In this document: positions 58,251 through 64,000 of the stretch, one piece after another
Position numbering within the stretch: the stretch's first letter is position 1
Layout: the number at the start of each line of letters is the position of its first letter
Virus record (IMG/VR): IMGVR_UViG_3300048587_000696
Span: 20,878-84,877 of that record
DNA: 64,000 bases
Source: a virus
Reading direction: 5' to 3' (one strand)
Notes under the pieces: model-generated
The model's database searches: none
What the model was told of the DNA's origin: nothing
The model's input: the letters and a program-made list of their open reading frames with translations, nothing else
Made by a program: the position numbers and the translations under genes

Positions 58251-58946
58251 ATGTCCGCAGTCGACACGATCGTCCACGCGGTCTTCGCCCTGCTGGGTGA
58301 AGTCGTGGACCGCCGCCTGGCGCAGCTGGCGCCGGACGAAGTGCTGGGCTTCACCAGCACGCGCTTGTCGCGGGCGCTGCCTGACTTCGACCGGCGCTAC
58401 GCGCTGGCCGTGGCCGAGCGCGCGCCGCACGTCGCGGCCGAACACGCTGCAGCGGTGACGGCCCACGAGCGCTACCGCGAGCACCGCATACGCCAGCTGT
58501 ACCTCGCGACGCTGAAGCGCGGGGTGTACGGGGTGCGCGAGCACGTCGCGGAGCTGCAGCGGCTGCTGGCGGCGCAGGCCAAGCTGGGCCCGGCGGGCGA
58601 CCCGCCCGAGGGCTTGGCCACCTTGGCAAGCTTGCACCGCTGGGCCAAGCGCCAGCTGGCCAAGCTCGAGGCGGCGCCGACGCCGAACCCGTACGCCGTG
58701 GTGTACGCGCTGCTGCTCCTCGACTCGGTCGTCGAGTGGGAGCGCGACCAGCTCGATCCGGACGACGAGGAGCAGCTCCTCGGTCCGGCGGTGCTCGCCG
58801 AGATGGCGCAGTACCAGGAGTACGCGGCCGAGGGCCTCGACGACGGCGCCTTCGACGGCCTGCCGATCGACGCGCCGGTCGGGTTCGCCCCGGAGCACGC
58901 GGGCAAGCCCGCGCCGCACGCCCCAGCCTACGTCGAAGCGGCGTAG
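58251..58946 (+). CDS. Early-arm helical protein, family 1 copy B, 231 aa
   Basis: ATG 58251 after GAAGGAG. Paralogue of the gene at 55551-56159 with an insertion (HVAELQRLLAAQAKLGPAGD) and a longer acidic C-terminus (LDPDDEEQLLGP, EGLDDGAFDG). All-helical. Together with the family 2 pair it shows that a block of this arm was duplicated. Confidence 0.7.
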   Translation: MSAVDTIVHAVFALLGEVVDRRLAQLAPDEVLGFTSTRLSRALPDFDRRYALAVAERAPHVAAEHAAAVTAHERYREHRIRQLYLATLKRGVYGVREHVAELQRLLAAQAKLGPAGDPPEGLATLASLHRWAKRQLAKLEAAPTPNPYAVVYALLLLDSVVEWERDQLDPDDEEQLLGPAVLAEMAQYQEYAAEGLDDGAFDGLPIDAPVGFAPEHAGKPAPHAPAYVEAA

Positions 58947-58954
58947 GCTCCCCG

Positions 58955-58977
58955 CCCCGGCGCCACCGGCGCCGGGG
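58955..58977 (+). terminator. Perfect 10-bp terminator-like hairpin
   Basis: CCCCGGCGCC-acc-GGCGCCGGGG followed by TTG, a very stable stem with a short U-run, 9 bases past the family 1 copy B stop. Confidence 0.6.
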
Positions 58978-59157
58978 TTGCCCCGCAGCCAACAGCTGCC
59001 GGGCCCCCACATTCACCCCACTCGTTGGCTTCGGGCCAGGCGCAGTGGGGCGTGTCCACAATCGCCGGTCCCAGACCGGCTCGGAGTGTACTCATGGTCG
59101 CCCTGGAATTGGTGCGCGCGGCGGAACCTGCGCCACCCCCGTCGGTTCTGTGAGGAC

Positions 59158-59280
59158 GTGCTTCGGTTCGCCCGGCGCATCGAAGCCCAAGCCGAACGGC
59201 TGCCACCCATGGACAACAGTCGCCTGGCGCTCCGCGTCGCAGCCTCCCAGCTGCGTACCTACTTGGGCCAACAGCTGTAA
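59158..59280 (+). CDS. Possible short protein, 40 aa
   Basis: The frame ending at 59280 looks coded only in its 3' part (FARRIEAQAERLPPMDNSRL, then LRVAASQLRTYLGQQL). GTG 59158 with GAGG upstream gives 40 residues. An overlapping ATG at 59094 opens a 19-codon frame ending at 59153, so the region could also be a decayed or frameshifted small gene. The roughly 115 bases 58979-59093 hold nothing I recognise. Confidence 0.4.
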   Translation: MLRFARRIEAQAERLPPMDNSRLALRVAASQLRTYLGQQL

Positions 59281-59304
59281 GGTCTGGCCGCCAAGGAGAA
59301 ACAG

Positions 59305-59487
59305 ATGTCAACAGCAGTGCCGATGTGCTGCTGGTGCGGCCAACACGAAGTCCAAGGCCGCTACCAGCTGTTCCGTGACGGGGACGGGTGTTGCAGTACC
59401 CCGTGCTTTCTGGCCGCTCGCGCGGCCCTGGCCCCGGCACCAACGCCGCAGGCCGAGTACATGCGTCCCCGAGGAGTATTGACGTGA
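59305..59487 (+). CDS. Small Cys-rich (zinc) protein, 60 aa
   Basis: ATG 59305 with AAGGAG upstream. MCCWCGQHEVQGRYQLFRDG followed by CCSTPC gives two Cys clusters about 22 residues apart, the layout of a small zinc ribbon. Its stop overlaps the GTG of the next gene (GTGA). Function unknown. Confidence 0.6.
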   Translation: MSTAVPMCCWCGQHEVQGRYQLFRDGDGCCSTPCFLAARAALAPAPTPQAEYMRPRGVLT

Positions 59488-59795
59488 TCACGCTACATGC
59501 CGAGTACGTGCGCCGCGTGGCGCAGTCCTACAAGCTGTTGCGCAGCCCGCAGCACGTGGGACCACGCGAGCTGTTGCAGCTGCTGGCGGCGACGACCCGC
59601 TGTCAGCGGGCGATCGCCGAGCAGGCGTTGCGCCTGGCGCCGGACGTGCTGCTGCCGTTCCCGCAGGTGGAGCAGCTGCTCCAGAAGGTCGAGCTGCAGA
59701 TCCGCGACCGCCTGCGGGCGCTGCCCGAGCCCGAGCCGGTGGCCCAGCCTCAGTGGTGGGAGCGCATGCTGTCGCGGTTCCTGGTCCGGCGGTAA
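59484..59795 (+). CDS. Small helical protein, 103 aa
   Basis: GTG 59484 with GAGGAG upstream. Helical throughout (AEYVRRVAQSYKLLRSPQHV, VEQLLQKVELQIRDRLRALP). It ends 2 bases before the tandem array begins, and is probably co-transcribed with it. Confidence 0.6.
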   Translation: MITLHAEYVRRVAQSYKLLRSPQHVGPRELLQLLAATTRCQRAIAEQALRLAPDVLLPFPQVEQLLQKVELQIRDRLRALPEPEPVAQPQWWERMLSRFLVRR

Positions 59796-59797
59796 GC

Positions 59798-60082
59798 GTG
59801 TCGACGCCGCGTGTGACCCACATCGAATGTATCACCCCGACCTTCGTCCGCGTGTTTTTCGACGACCGCGCGGTAGTGTGCTGCAATATGCTGGGCCGTG
59901 CACCGCAAGGTCCGTGGCGCACCAGTCTGCTGGCGGACGCGCCGGTGCGGTCGGAGCATCGCGCCGCAGCCGCTGCGGCCTGGGACCGCTATGCCGCAGA
60001 AGCGGCCGCGATGGGCCCGGGCGTGCGTGTGCAAGTGGACCCGCCCACGTTCCTGGACCACTTGCAGGCGGTGCTGCAATGA
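59798..60082 (+). CDS. Tandem paralogue array member 1, 94 aa
   Basis: GTG 59798 two bases after the previous stop. It shows the three features that define the array: an N-terminal strand pair FVRVFFDDRAVVC, a central HRAAAAAAW helix and the C-terminal VDPPTFLDHLQAVLQ. Its stop overlaps the next ATG (ATGA). Family not recognised. The short V-x-V-x-F-x-D-G-x-V-V hairpin could be a protein-interaction surface. Confidence 0.72.
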   Translation: MSTPRVTHIECITPTFVRVFFDDRAVVCCNMLGRAPQGPWRTSLLADAPVRSEHRAAAAAAWDRYAAEAAAMGPGVRVQVDPPTFLDHLQAVLQ

Positions 60083-60354
60083 CCTTCCGCGTCGTGCGCC
60101 TTGAGCGCGCCACAAAGCGCCTGCGCCGCGTGTATTTCAGTGACGGTGCCGTCGCGTGCAGCGCCTGGGATGCCCATGACAACGCGCCGTTCTGGACCAC
60201 CAGCGGCAAGTCCAACAGGCGGCTGACGCGGGATCACCAACGCGCCGCAGCCTTCGCCTGGTCAGACGATGACCCACGCCTGGCAATGACAGGCGCCGTG
60301 GTTGACGTCCAGCCCCCGAACTTTCTCGCGCACCTGCAGGAGGTGCTCACGTGA
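60079..60354 (+). CDS. Tandem paralogue array member 2, 91 aa
   Basis: LRRVYFSDGAVACS, then FWTTSGKSNRRL, central HQRAAAFAW and C-terminal VQPPNFLAHLQEVLT. ATGA overlap at its start and GTGA overlap at its end. Closest in motif layout to member 1. Confidence 0.72.
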   Translation: MTFRVVRLERATKRLRRVYFSDGAVACSAWDAHDNAPFWTTSGKSNRRLTRDHQRAAAFAWSDDDPRLAMTGAVVDVQPPNFLAHLQEVLT

Positions 60355-60635
60355 CTCCCACCCTACTCGAACGCACGGTCTCGTACTGGCGCGTGCGCTT
60401 CGACGACGGTGCGGTGCTGGTGTGCCACCGCGCCCAGGACCCGGAGGTGTACTACTACTGGGCCACCAGCGGGTACAGCACCACGGCACCTTCGCGCAGC
60501 CACCATTACGCTGCAGCGGCCGCATGGCAGGCCCACCACGCGCATTTGCCTGCCACGGTGCCCGCGAAGCTGGACCTCGCCGCCCCGACCGCGGGCCGAG
60601 CATTCGTGAACTACCTGCAAGGACTGCTGCAATGA
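60351..60635 (+). CDS. Tandem paralogue array member 3, 94 aa
   Basis: GTG start in the GTGA overlap. YWRVRFDDGAVLVCH, then YYYWATSGYSTTA (same W-x-T-S-G position as member 2), HHYAAAAAW and the ending FVNYLQGLLQ. Confidence 0.72.
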   Translation: MTPTLLERTVSYWRVRFDDGAVLVCHRAQDPEVYYYWATSGYSTTAPSRSHHYAAAAAWQAHHAHLPATVPAKLDLAAPTAGRAFVNYLQGLLQ

Positions 60636-60904
60636 CCCCCATCGCCTATTCCCGCATGATCGCCACGGTGCGTGTCGAGTTTGACGACGGCATGGTGCTG
60701 TGGTGCCCGCTCGACAGCGTGCAGTACCGCGCGGAGTGGGCTATCAGCCAAGGTTCGCACTCGTACCAACACGTGACCGAAGCGCATTTCCGCGCGGCCA
60801 TGGCGATCGCCCGGTCGGTGCCGCCTCCGGCGTACTGGAGCACGACCTACTTGCCGGTCAAGCCGCCGACGTTCGTTGACGCCTTGCAGGAGGTGCTGGG
60901 ATGA
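60632..60904 (+). CDS. Tandem paralogue array member 4, 90 aa
   Basis: ATVRVEFDDGMVLWC, AEWAISQGSHSYQ, AHFRAAMAIA and the ending VKPPTFVDALQEVLG. ATGA overlaps at both ends. Confidence 0.72.
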   Translation: MTPIAYSRMIATVRVEFDDGMVLWCPLDSVQYRAEWAISQGSHSYQHVTEAHFRAAMAIARSVPPPAYWSTTYLPVKPPTFVDALQEVLG

Positions 60905-61170
60905 CGCCCACCCGACTCGGCAAAAGCACGGACTGGTGGGTCGTACACTTCGACGACGCCGTTGTCGTCGCGGCACTCGCCGACACGCCGCGGAGATGGC
61001 AACGAAGCTTTGCCAGTGAGCGTACGCCGACACAGGCCCACTACACGCTCGCCGAGCGCGTCGTGCAGCACTACCTGGCGGGGACGCCGTCGAGCGGGTA
61101 CGACTCGATCCCGCACCCGCCGGTGGGTCCGCAGGACTTCCTGACCGTGGTGACGCAGGCCCTGCAATGA
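60901..61170 (+). CDS. Tandem paralogue array member 5, 89 aa
   Basis: WWVVHFDDAVVVAAL replaces the usual DG by DA. WQRSFASERTPTQ and HYTLAERVVQHYL are in the middle and VGPQDFLTVVTQALQ at the end. It is more diverged but keeps every motif in order. Confidence 0.7.
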   Translation: MTPTRLGKSTDWWVVHFDDAVVVAALADTPRRWQRSFASERTPTQAHYTLAERVVQHYLAGTPSSGYDSIPHPPVGPQDFLTVVTQALQ

Positions 61171-61451
61171 ACCCCCAACCCACTCACCTGCAAGGCGCCT
61201 ACGGCGTCTGGGCGATCCAATTCGCGGACGGCGCGATTGTTGGTCGAAAGCCCGACGACGCGCATTGGCGCACGAGCTGGCTGGGGGCAACGCCCGCGAG
61301 CTGCGGGCATTACCACGAAGCCGAGCGGGCGCTCGCCGCGTACCTGCGCGACCACCCGGACGCCGACCCGTCGGGCACGCCCTTCCGCGTCAACCTGCTG
61401 GACGCGGCCCCACGCGACCTGCTGTCGGCGGTCCAGGCGGTGCTGCAATGA
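61167..61451 (+). CDS. Tandem paralogue array member 6, 94 aa
   Basis: GVWAIQFADGAIVGR, HWRTSWLGATPASC, HYHEAERALAAYL and the ending APRDLLSAVQAVLQ. The central helix resembles member 5 (HY.-AER), suggesting a local duplication of the 5/6 pair. Confidence 0.72.
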   Translation: MNPQPTHLQGAYGVWAIQFADGAIVGRKPDDAHWRTSWLGATPASCGHYHEAERALAAYLRDHPDADPSGTPFRVNLLDAAPRDLLSAVQAVLQ

Positions 61452-61726
61452 CCCCGCACGTGGTACGCGTCACACGTAGCGCGGTCATGGTGCGGGTGTT
61501 CTTCGCCGACGGCGTGGCGGTGTGGGCCTTCTACAACAAGCGACACGACCTCACCCGGTGGCACCAAAGCATGTACGGCGAGGGGGTGCCCACCATGGAG
61601 CATTGCCTCGCTGCCGTGCGGGTGGTCGGCGACCATGCCGAGGCGTTGTCCGTCATGCACACCGTGGTGGAATTGCCGGTGACACCGACCACCCTGCTTG
61701 GCACACTCCAGGAGCTGTTGCGATGA
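61448..61726 (+). CDS. Tandem paralogue array member 7, 92 aa
   Basis: VMVRVFFADGVAVWA, RWHQSMYGEGVPT, EHCLAAVRVV and the ending VTPTTLLGTLQELLR. ATGA overlaps at both ends. Confidence 0.72.
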   Translation: MTPHVVRVTRSAVMVRVFFADGVAVWAFYNKRHDLTRWHQSMYGEGVPTMEHCLAAVRVVGDHAEALSVMHTVVELPVTPTTLLGTLQELLR

Positions 61727-61986
61727 CCTATCCGACCAAGCTGACCTTCGAGCGCAACTTGCTGCGCGTGTACTTCAGCGACGGCGTGGTGCTGGCGCGG
61801 TCCGTGTACGGCTGCTGGATCCCGTCCTCCACGAGCCGCAACCCCGGCGCAGAAACGCCGGAACACTACCAGCAAGCCGAGCAGGTCGAGCGGGACCACG
61901 GTCCCTTGCCGCACTACAAGGGCGAGTGGGCGCTGCCTGCGCCGGAGCACACCCTGATCAGCGCACTCGAAAGGCTCTTGCAATGA
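61723..61986 (+). CDS. Tandem paralogue array member 8, 87 aa
   Basis: LLRVYFSDGVVLARS, PEHYQQAEQVERD and the ending PEHTLISALERLLQ. It is the shortest member and the last clear one. Its stop overlaps the SLOG gene ATG (ATGA). Confidence 0.72.
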   Translation: MTYPTKLTFERNLLRVYFSDGVVLARSVYGCWIPSSTSRNPGAETPEHYQQAEQVERDHGPLPHYKGEWALPAPEHTLISALERLLQ

Positions 61987-62330
61987 GCGGACGCGTGGTG
62001 GTCACCGGTGGCCGTACATACGCCGACCGCGATCGCCTGTACGCCGTGCTCAGCGCGGTGTGGTCGCGGTACCCAGGCTGCACGCTGGTCGAGGGCGGCG
62101 CCTTGGGCGCCGATCGCCTGGCGCGCGAGTGGGCACGCGCCAACGCCGTCGCGGTGGAAACGGTGGTCGCCAACTGGGCGACCCATGGCAAAAGTGCGGG
62201 CCCCCGACGCAATCGCGAGATGCTCGAGCTGCCCGGCGTGCGCCTGGTGGTGGCCTTTCCCGGCGGGCGCGGCACCGCGCACGCCGTGGCGACAGCCAAG
62301 GGGCTGGGACTGAAAGTGAGGCACGCGTGA
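61983..62330 (+). CDS. SLOG-family (DUF2493/YspA-like) protein 2, 115 aa
   Basis: GRVVVTGGRTYADRDRLYAV, CTLVEGGALGADRLAREWAR and VANWATHGKSAGPRRNREML are the SLOG motifs and align with SLOG protein 1 at 57857-58234. It is placed in the same overlapping operon as the tandem array, so the array and a nucleotide-binding domain are co-translated. Confidence 0.82.
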   Translation: MSGRVVVTGGRTYADRDRLYAVLSAVWSRYPGCTLVEGGALGADRLAREWARANAVAVETVVANWATHGKSAGPRRNREMLELPGVRLVVAFPGGRGTAHAVATAKGLGLKVRHA

Positions 62331-62650
62331 ACATTCCTGCAGGCTACTTCCAGTGTCACGTCAGCGGCACCGTGGGCCACTGGTTCCGCGACGAGCGCCA
62401 CCAGTTGCGCCGCGTGTTTGCGTACCACCACGCGGCGGACGACCTCGGGGCCTGGCGGCAGTCGTCCCACGAAGGCACGAAACGCTGGCAACCCGACGAG
62501 CTGGCGCAGCACTGCCGCGAAGCACACCGCCGCTGGGCCGCCTTGCCGACGCGCGATCTCCCCAACGGGCCCGCCGTGCCGGACGGGAGCGCCTGCCGGG
62601 ATTTGCTCAGCACGTTACACCACACCTTGGGAGTCGCACATGCCGATTGA
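62327..62650 (+). CDS. Possible divergent array member after SLOG gene, 107 aa
   Basis: GTG 62327 in a GTGA overlap. It has HWFRDERHQLRRVFAY in place of the strand pair, WRQSSHEGTKRWQ, a central HCREAHRRW helix and an ending CRDLLSTLHHTLG. It is similar in plan to the array but too diverged to be sure. Overlaps the next gene by 11 bases. Confidence 0.6.
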   Translation: MNIPAGYFQCHVSGTVGHWFRDERHQLRRVFAYHHAADDLGAWRQSSHEGTKRWQPDELAQHCREAHRRWAALPTRDLPNGPAVPDGSACRDLLSTLHHTLGVAHAD

Positions 62651-62888
62651 CATTCACGAAGAGCCCGCCCACGGCGCCACCCGCCAATTCACCGTCGACA
62701 CGGGCAGGGGGGAGTGGCTGAGCCGCTTTGCCCCCGCGAAGTTCCGCACGGACCGCGGGCAGGTGCTGGTGTACGGCGAAGGGGTGGTGGAAGTGCACGA
62801 GTCCTTTCTGGACCAGGGGTGGACGCTGCAGCGGGTGGTGCGCGACGACGGCGTGACGCTGTATCCGGCGGCACAGTGTACTACCTAG
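62640..62888 (+). CDS. Unrecognised small protein, 82 aa
   Basis: ATG 62640 overlaps the previous gene by 11 bases. Beta-rich (ATRQFTVDTGRGEWLSRFAP, VLVYGEGVVEVHESF) with a final CTT. No motif recognised. Confidence 0.55.
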   Translation: MPIDIHEEPAHGATRQFTVDTGRGEWLSRFAPAKFRTDRGQVLVYGEGVVEVHESFLDQGWTLQRVVRDDGVTLYPAAQCTT

Positions 62889-63007
62889 GGCTGCTGGCCG
62901 TGGTGCTGCTCGTGGGCCTGGCCGGATGGCGATGGCTCACCGCCTTCGATTGGGACGCGGACGACCGCGACCCCGAACAGGTGGACCAACATGGGGAGGG
63001 GCGATGA
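62876..63007 (+). CDS. Single-pass membrane mini-protein, 43 aa
   Basis: GTG 62876 overlaps the previous gene. The product has one membrane helix, YYLGLLAVVLLVGLAGW, right after the start, followed by an acidic tail (FDWDADDRDPEQVDQH). It could be a membrane-acting host-takeover or exclusion peptide. Confidence 0.55.
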   Translation: MYYLGLLAVVLLVGLAGWRWLTAFDWDADDRDPEQVDQHGEGR

Positions 63008-63528
63008 GCGAGCAGGAGATCACGGCGGAGGCGTTGGACGACTACGCCCGTGGGGAGGGTGTACTCCGTCGGTACCTCGGGGAGAGCAACTTCCGCCGCG
63101 CTGCCCGTACGATCCGGCGGCTGGAGGGGGAGGTGGCGCACTGGCGTGACGCAGCGGCGGCGAGGTCCGAGCGGGAAGGTGACGCCGAGCTGGGCAGTCT
63201 GGTCCGCCGGATTCGGGAGCACCCGGAATTGAAGGGCCACCTGCTGATGTTGTCGTGGTCCACGGCCCTTACCAACTACGTCGCCAACGCGCCCACACTC
63301 ACGGCGCTTGTCAACGACCTCGACACCCTCGCCCAGCGCCGCGCCGCCGATGAGGGGGAGCGGGCGCCGAGTGGGCGGCGGTTCCGCAGCGAGGCCGACG
63401 GGTCGTTGTCGGCTCAGTGGGATAGCAACGACCCGTGGTCCAAGGCGGTGCGCGTGGATGTGGTTGACGTGTCCTTCGTGGCCGAGCTTCTGGAGCGCGT
63501 GCGGAAGGGGGTGCCCCGTGGCGAGTGA
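63004..63528 (+). CDS. Helical early-arm protein, 174 aa
   Basis: ATG 63004 overlaps the previous stop (ATGA). Charged helices in the N-terminal 90 residues (SNFRRAARTIRRLEGEVAHW) and a C-terminal part with WSKAVRVDVVDVSFVAELLE. Unknown. Confidence 0.6.
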   Translation: MSEQEITAEALDDYARGEGVLRRYLGESNFRRAARTIRRLEGEVAHWRDAAAARSEREGDAELGSLVRRIREHPELKGHLLMLSWSTALTNYVANAPTLTALVNDLDTLAQRRAADEGERAPSGRRFRSEADGSLSAQWDSNDPWSKAVRVDVVDVSFVAELLERVRKGVPRGE

Positions 63529-63886
63529 GCGCGTGGAGTTGGCGAGGCCGTTCGCGGTGGTGGATCGGGTCGGTGGGGTCAGCTATTACGAGTTTGAACA
63601 AAGCGCGCACATCAAGGCGAAGGAGCTGGCAGTCACACTACCGGAGTATTCGCCCTACATCGTCGTCCGCCTGACCGCCGAGCGGGTGGAGGAGCCGATC
63701 CCCGAGGCCAAGAGCGGGTGGGAGTGGAGGGCCATCAGGACCGATTGCGGCGTGCGCTTGGATCGCGGCGAGTGGGGCCTGTGGGTCGAGTACCAGAACA
63801 TGCGGTATGCGTGGCGGCAGAATGTCCCGCCAGTTGACCACGCGCACGTGGAAGCGTTGCTGAAGCGAGAAGGGGTGGACCCATGA
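63518..63886 (+). CDS. Early-arm protein, 122 aa
   Basis: GTG 63518 overlaps the previous gene by 11 bases. Beta-rich start (RPFAVVDRVGGVSYYEFEQS), then ALT-type helix and a Trp/Glu-rich C-terminal half (SGWEWRAIRTDCGVRLDRGE). Unknown. Confidence 0.55.
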   Translation: MASERVELARPFAVVDRVGGVSYYEFEQSAHIKAKELAVTLPEYSPYIVVRLTAERVEEPIPEAKSGWEWRAIRTDCGVRLDRGEWGLWVEYQNMRYAWRQNVPPVDHAHVEALLKREGVDP

Positions 63887-64000
63887 CGCCCCCGACCCTG
63901 AGCGCGGATGAGAGGACTACGCTGCTCAATGCCTGGGCCGACTCCCTGATGGGGACACGGACCCCCGTGTTGGCTGACCAGTTGGCCGAATCCATCCTCG
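63883..64000 (+). CDS. Partial early-arm gene (runs off right edge)
   Basis: ATG 63883 in an ATGA overlap. 39 codons are visible, starting MTPPTLSADERTTLLNAWAD, and open to the window edge. No domain visible yet. Confidence 0.55.
   Translation, partial: MTPPTLSADERTTLLNAWADSLMGTRTPVLADQLAESIL

Noticed and set aside
59277-59302. A plus-strand GTAAGGT with AAAC after 15 bases
   Set aside because: The second box does not match (AAAC), it lies on the opposite strand to all nine good sites, and transcription from it would start at about the ATG of the gene at 59305.
1-64000. tRNA genes, rRNA genes, CRISPR arrays, integrase and attachment sites
   Set aside because: None seen. Apparent cloverleaf-like GC stems are terminators or palindromes, and direct repeats are in fibre coding sequence without spacer structure.

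Overview
The window looks like a 64 kb piece of the genome of a high-GC, long-tailed (siphovirus-type) tailed phage. It contains terminase, portal, protease, HK97-type capsid, connector, tail-tube and tape-measure genes in lambda-like order, plus its own replication genes. I see no integrase, lysogeny repressor, tRNA, rRNA or CRISPR array. The host cannot be named from sequence. A lipobox protein and a Sec-type signal peptide fit a high-GC, probably Gram-negative bacterium.

Layout. Bases 1-54,447 are transcribed leftward (minus strand). Reading in that direction: a possible ssDNA-binding protein (54.4 kb), a winged-helix initiator-like protein (53.3 kb), a small HTH protein, a putative PD-(D/E)XK nuclease, a DnaC-like loader, a C39-like peptidase, an M15 endolysin, a 15-kb fibre/adsorption region (49-33 kb) that includes a secreted subtilase, a holin-like protein and lipoprotein (33 kb), a primase-helicase fusion, family A DNA polymerase, zinc-ribbon proteins, RuvC-like resolvase, two small genes resembling sigma region 4 and region 2, terminase, portal with a trailing LAGLIDADG endonuclease gene, protease-scaffold, decoration and major capsid proteins, connector genes, tail tube, tail chaperones, a 2,861-residue tape measure and the start of a distal-tail gene cut by the left edge. 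Bases 54,834-64,000 are transcribed rightward and hold about 25 small, mostly unrecognised genes with strong ribosome-binding sites and several hairpin terminators. These look like early, host-interaction genes.

Two features stand out. First, nine intergenic minus-strand sites share GTAAGGT-N15-GAAC/T (one has GGAC). The spacing is identical at all nine, and seven lie 30-45 bases upstream of a gene start. The same phage encodes a sigma factor apparently split into a region-4 gene (25046-25309) and a region-2 gene (24572-24961). The simplest reading is a two-subunit phage sigma factor with its own promoter family covering the leftward genome, while the rightward arm relies on the host polymerase. 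Second, 59798-61986 is a row of eight end-to-end, highly diverged paralogous genes of 87-94 codons. They overlap by 4 bases (seven 4-base junctions), are bounded on the right by a SLOG-family gene, and have no function I recognise.

The fibre region contains near-identical direct DNA repeats, and the right arm contains a diverged duplication with an exactly repeated 29-base hairpin. Long plus-strand ORFs opposite the tape measure and fibres are composition shadows and are not annotated.
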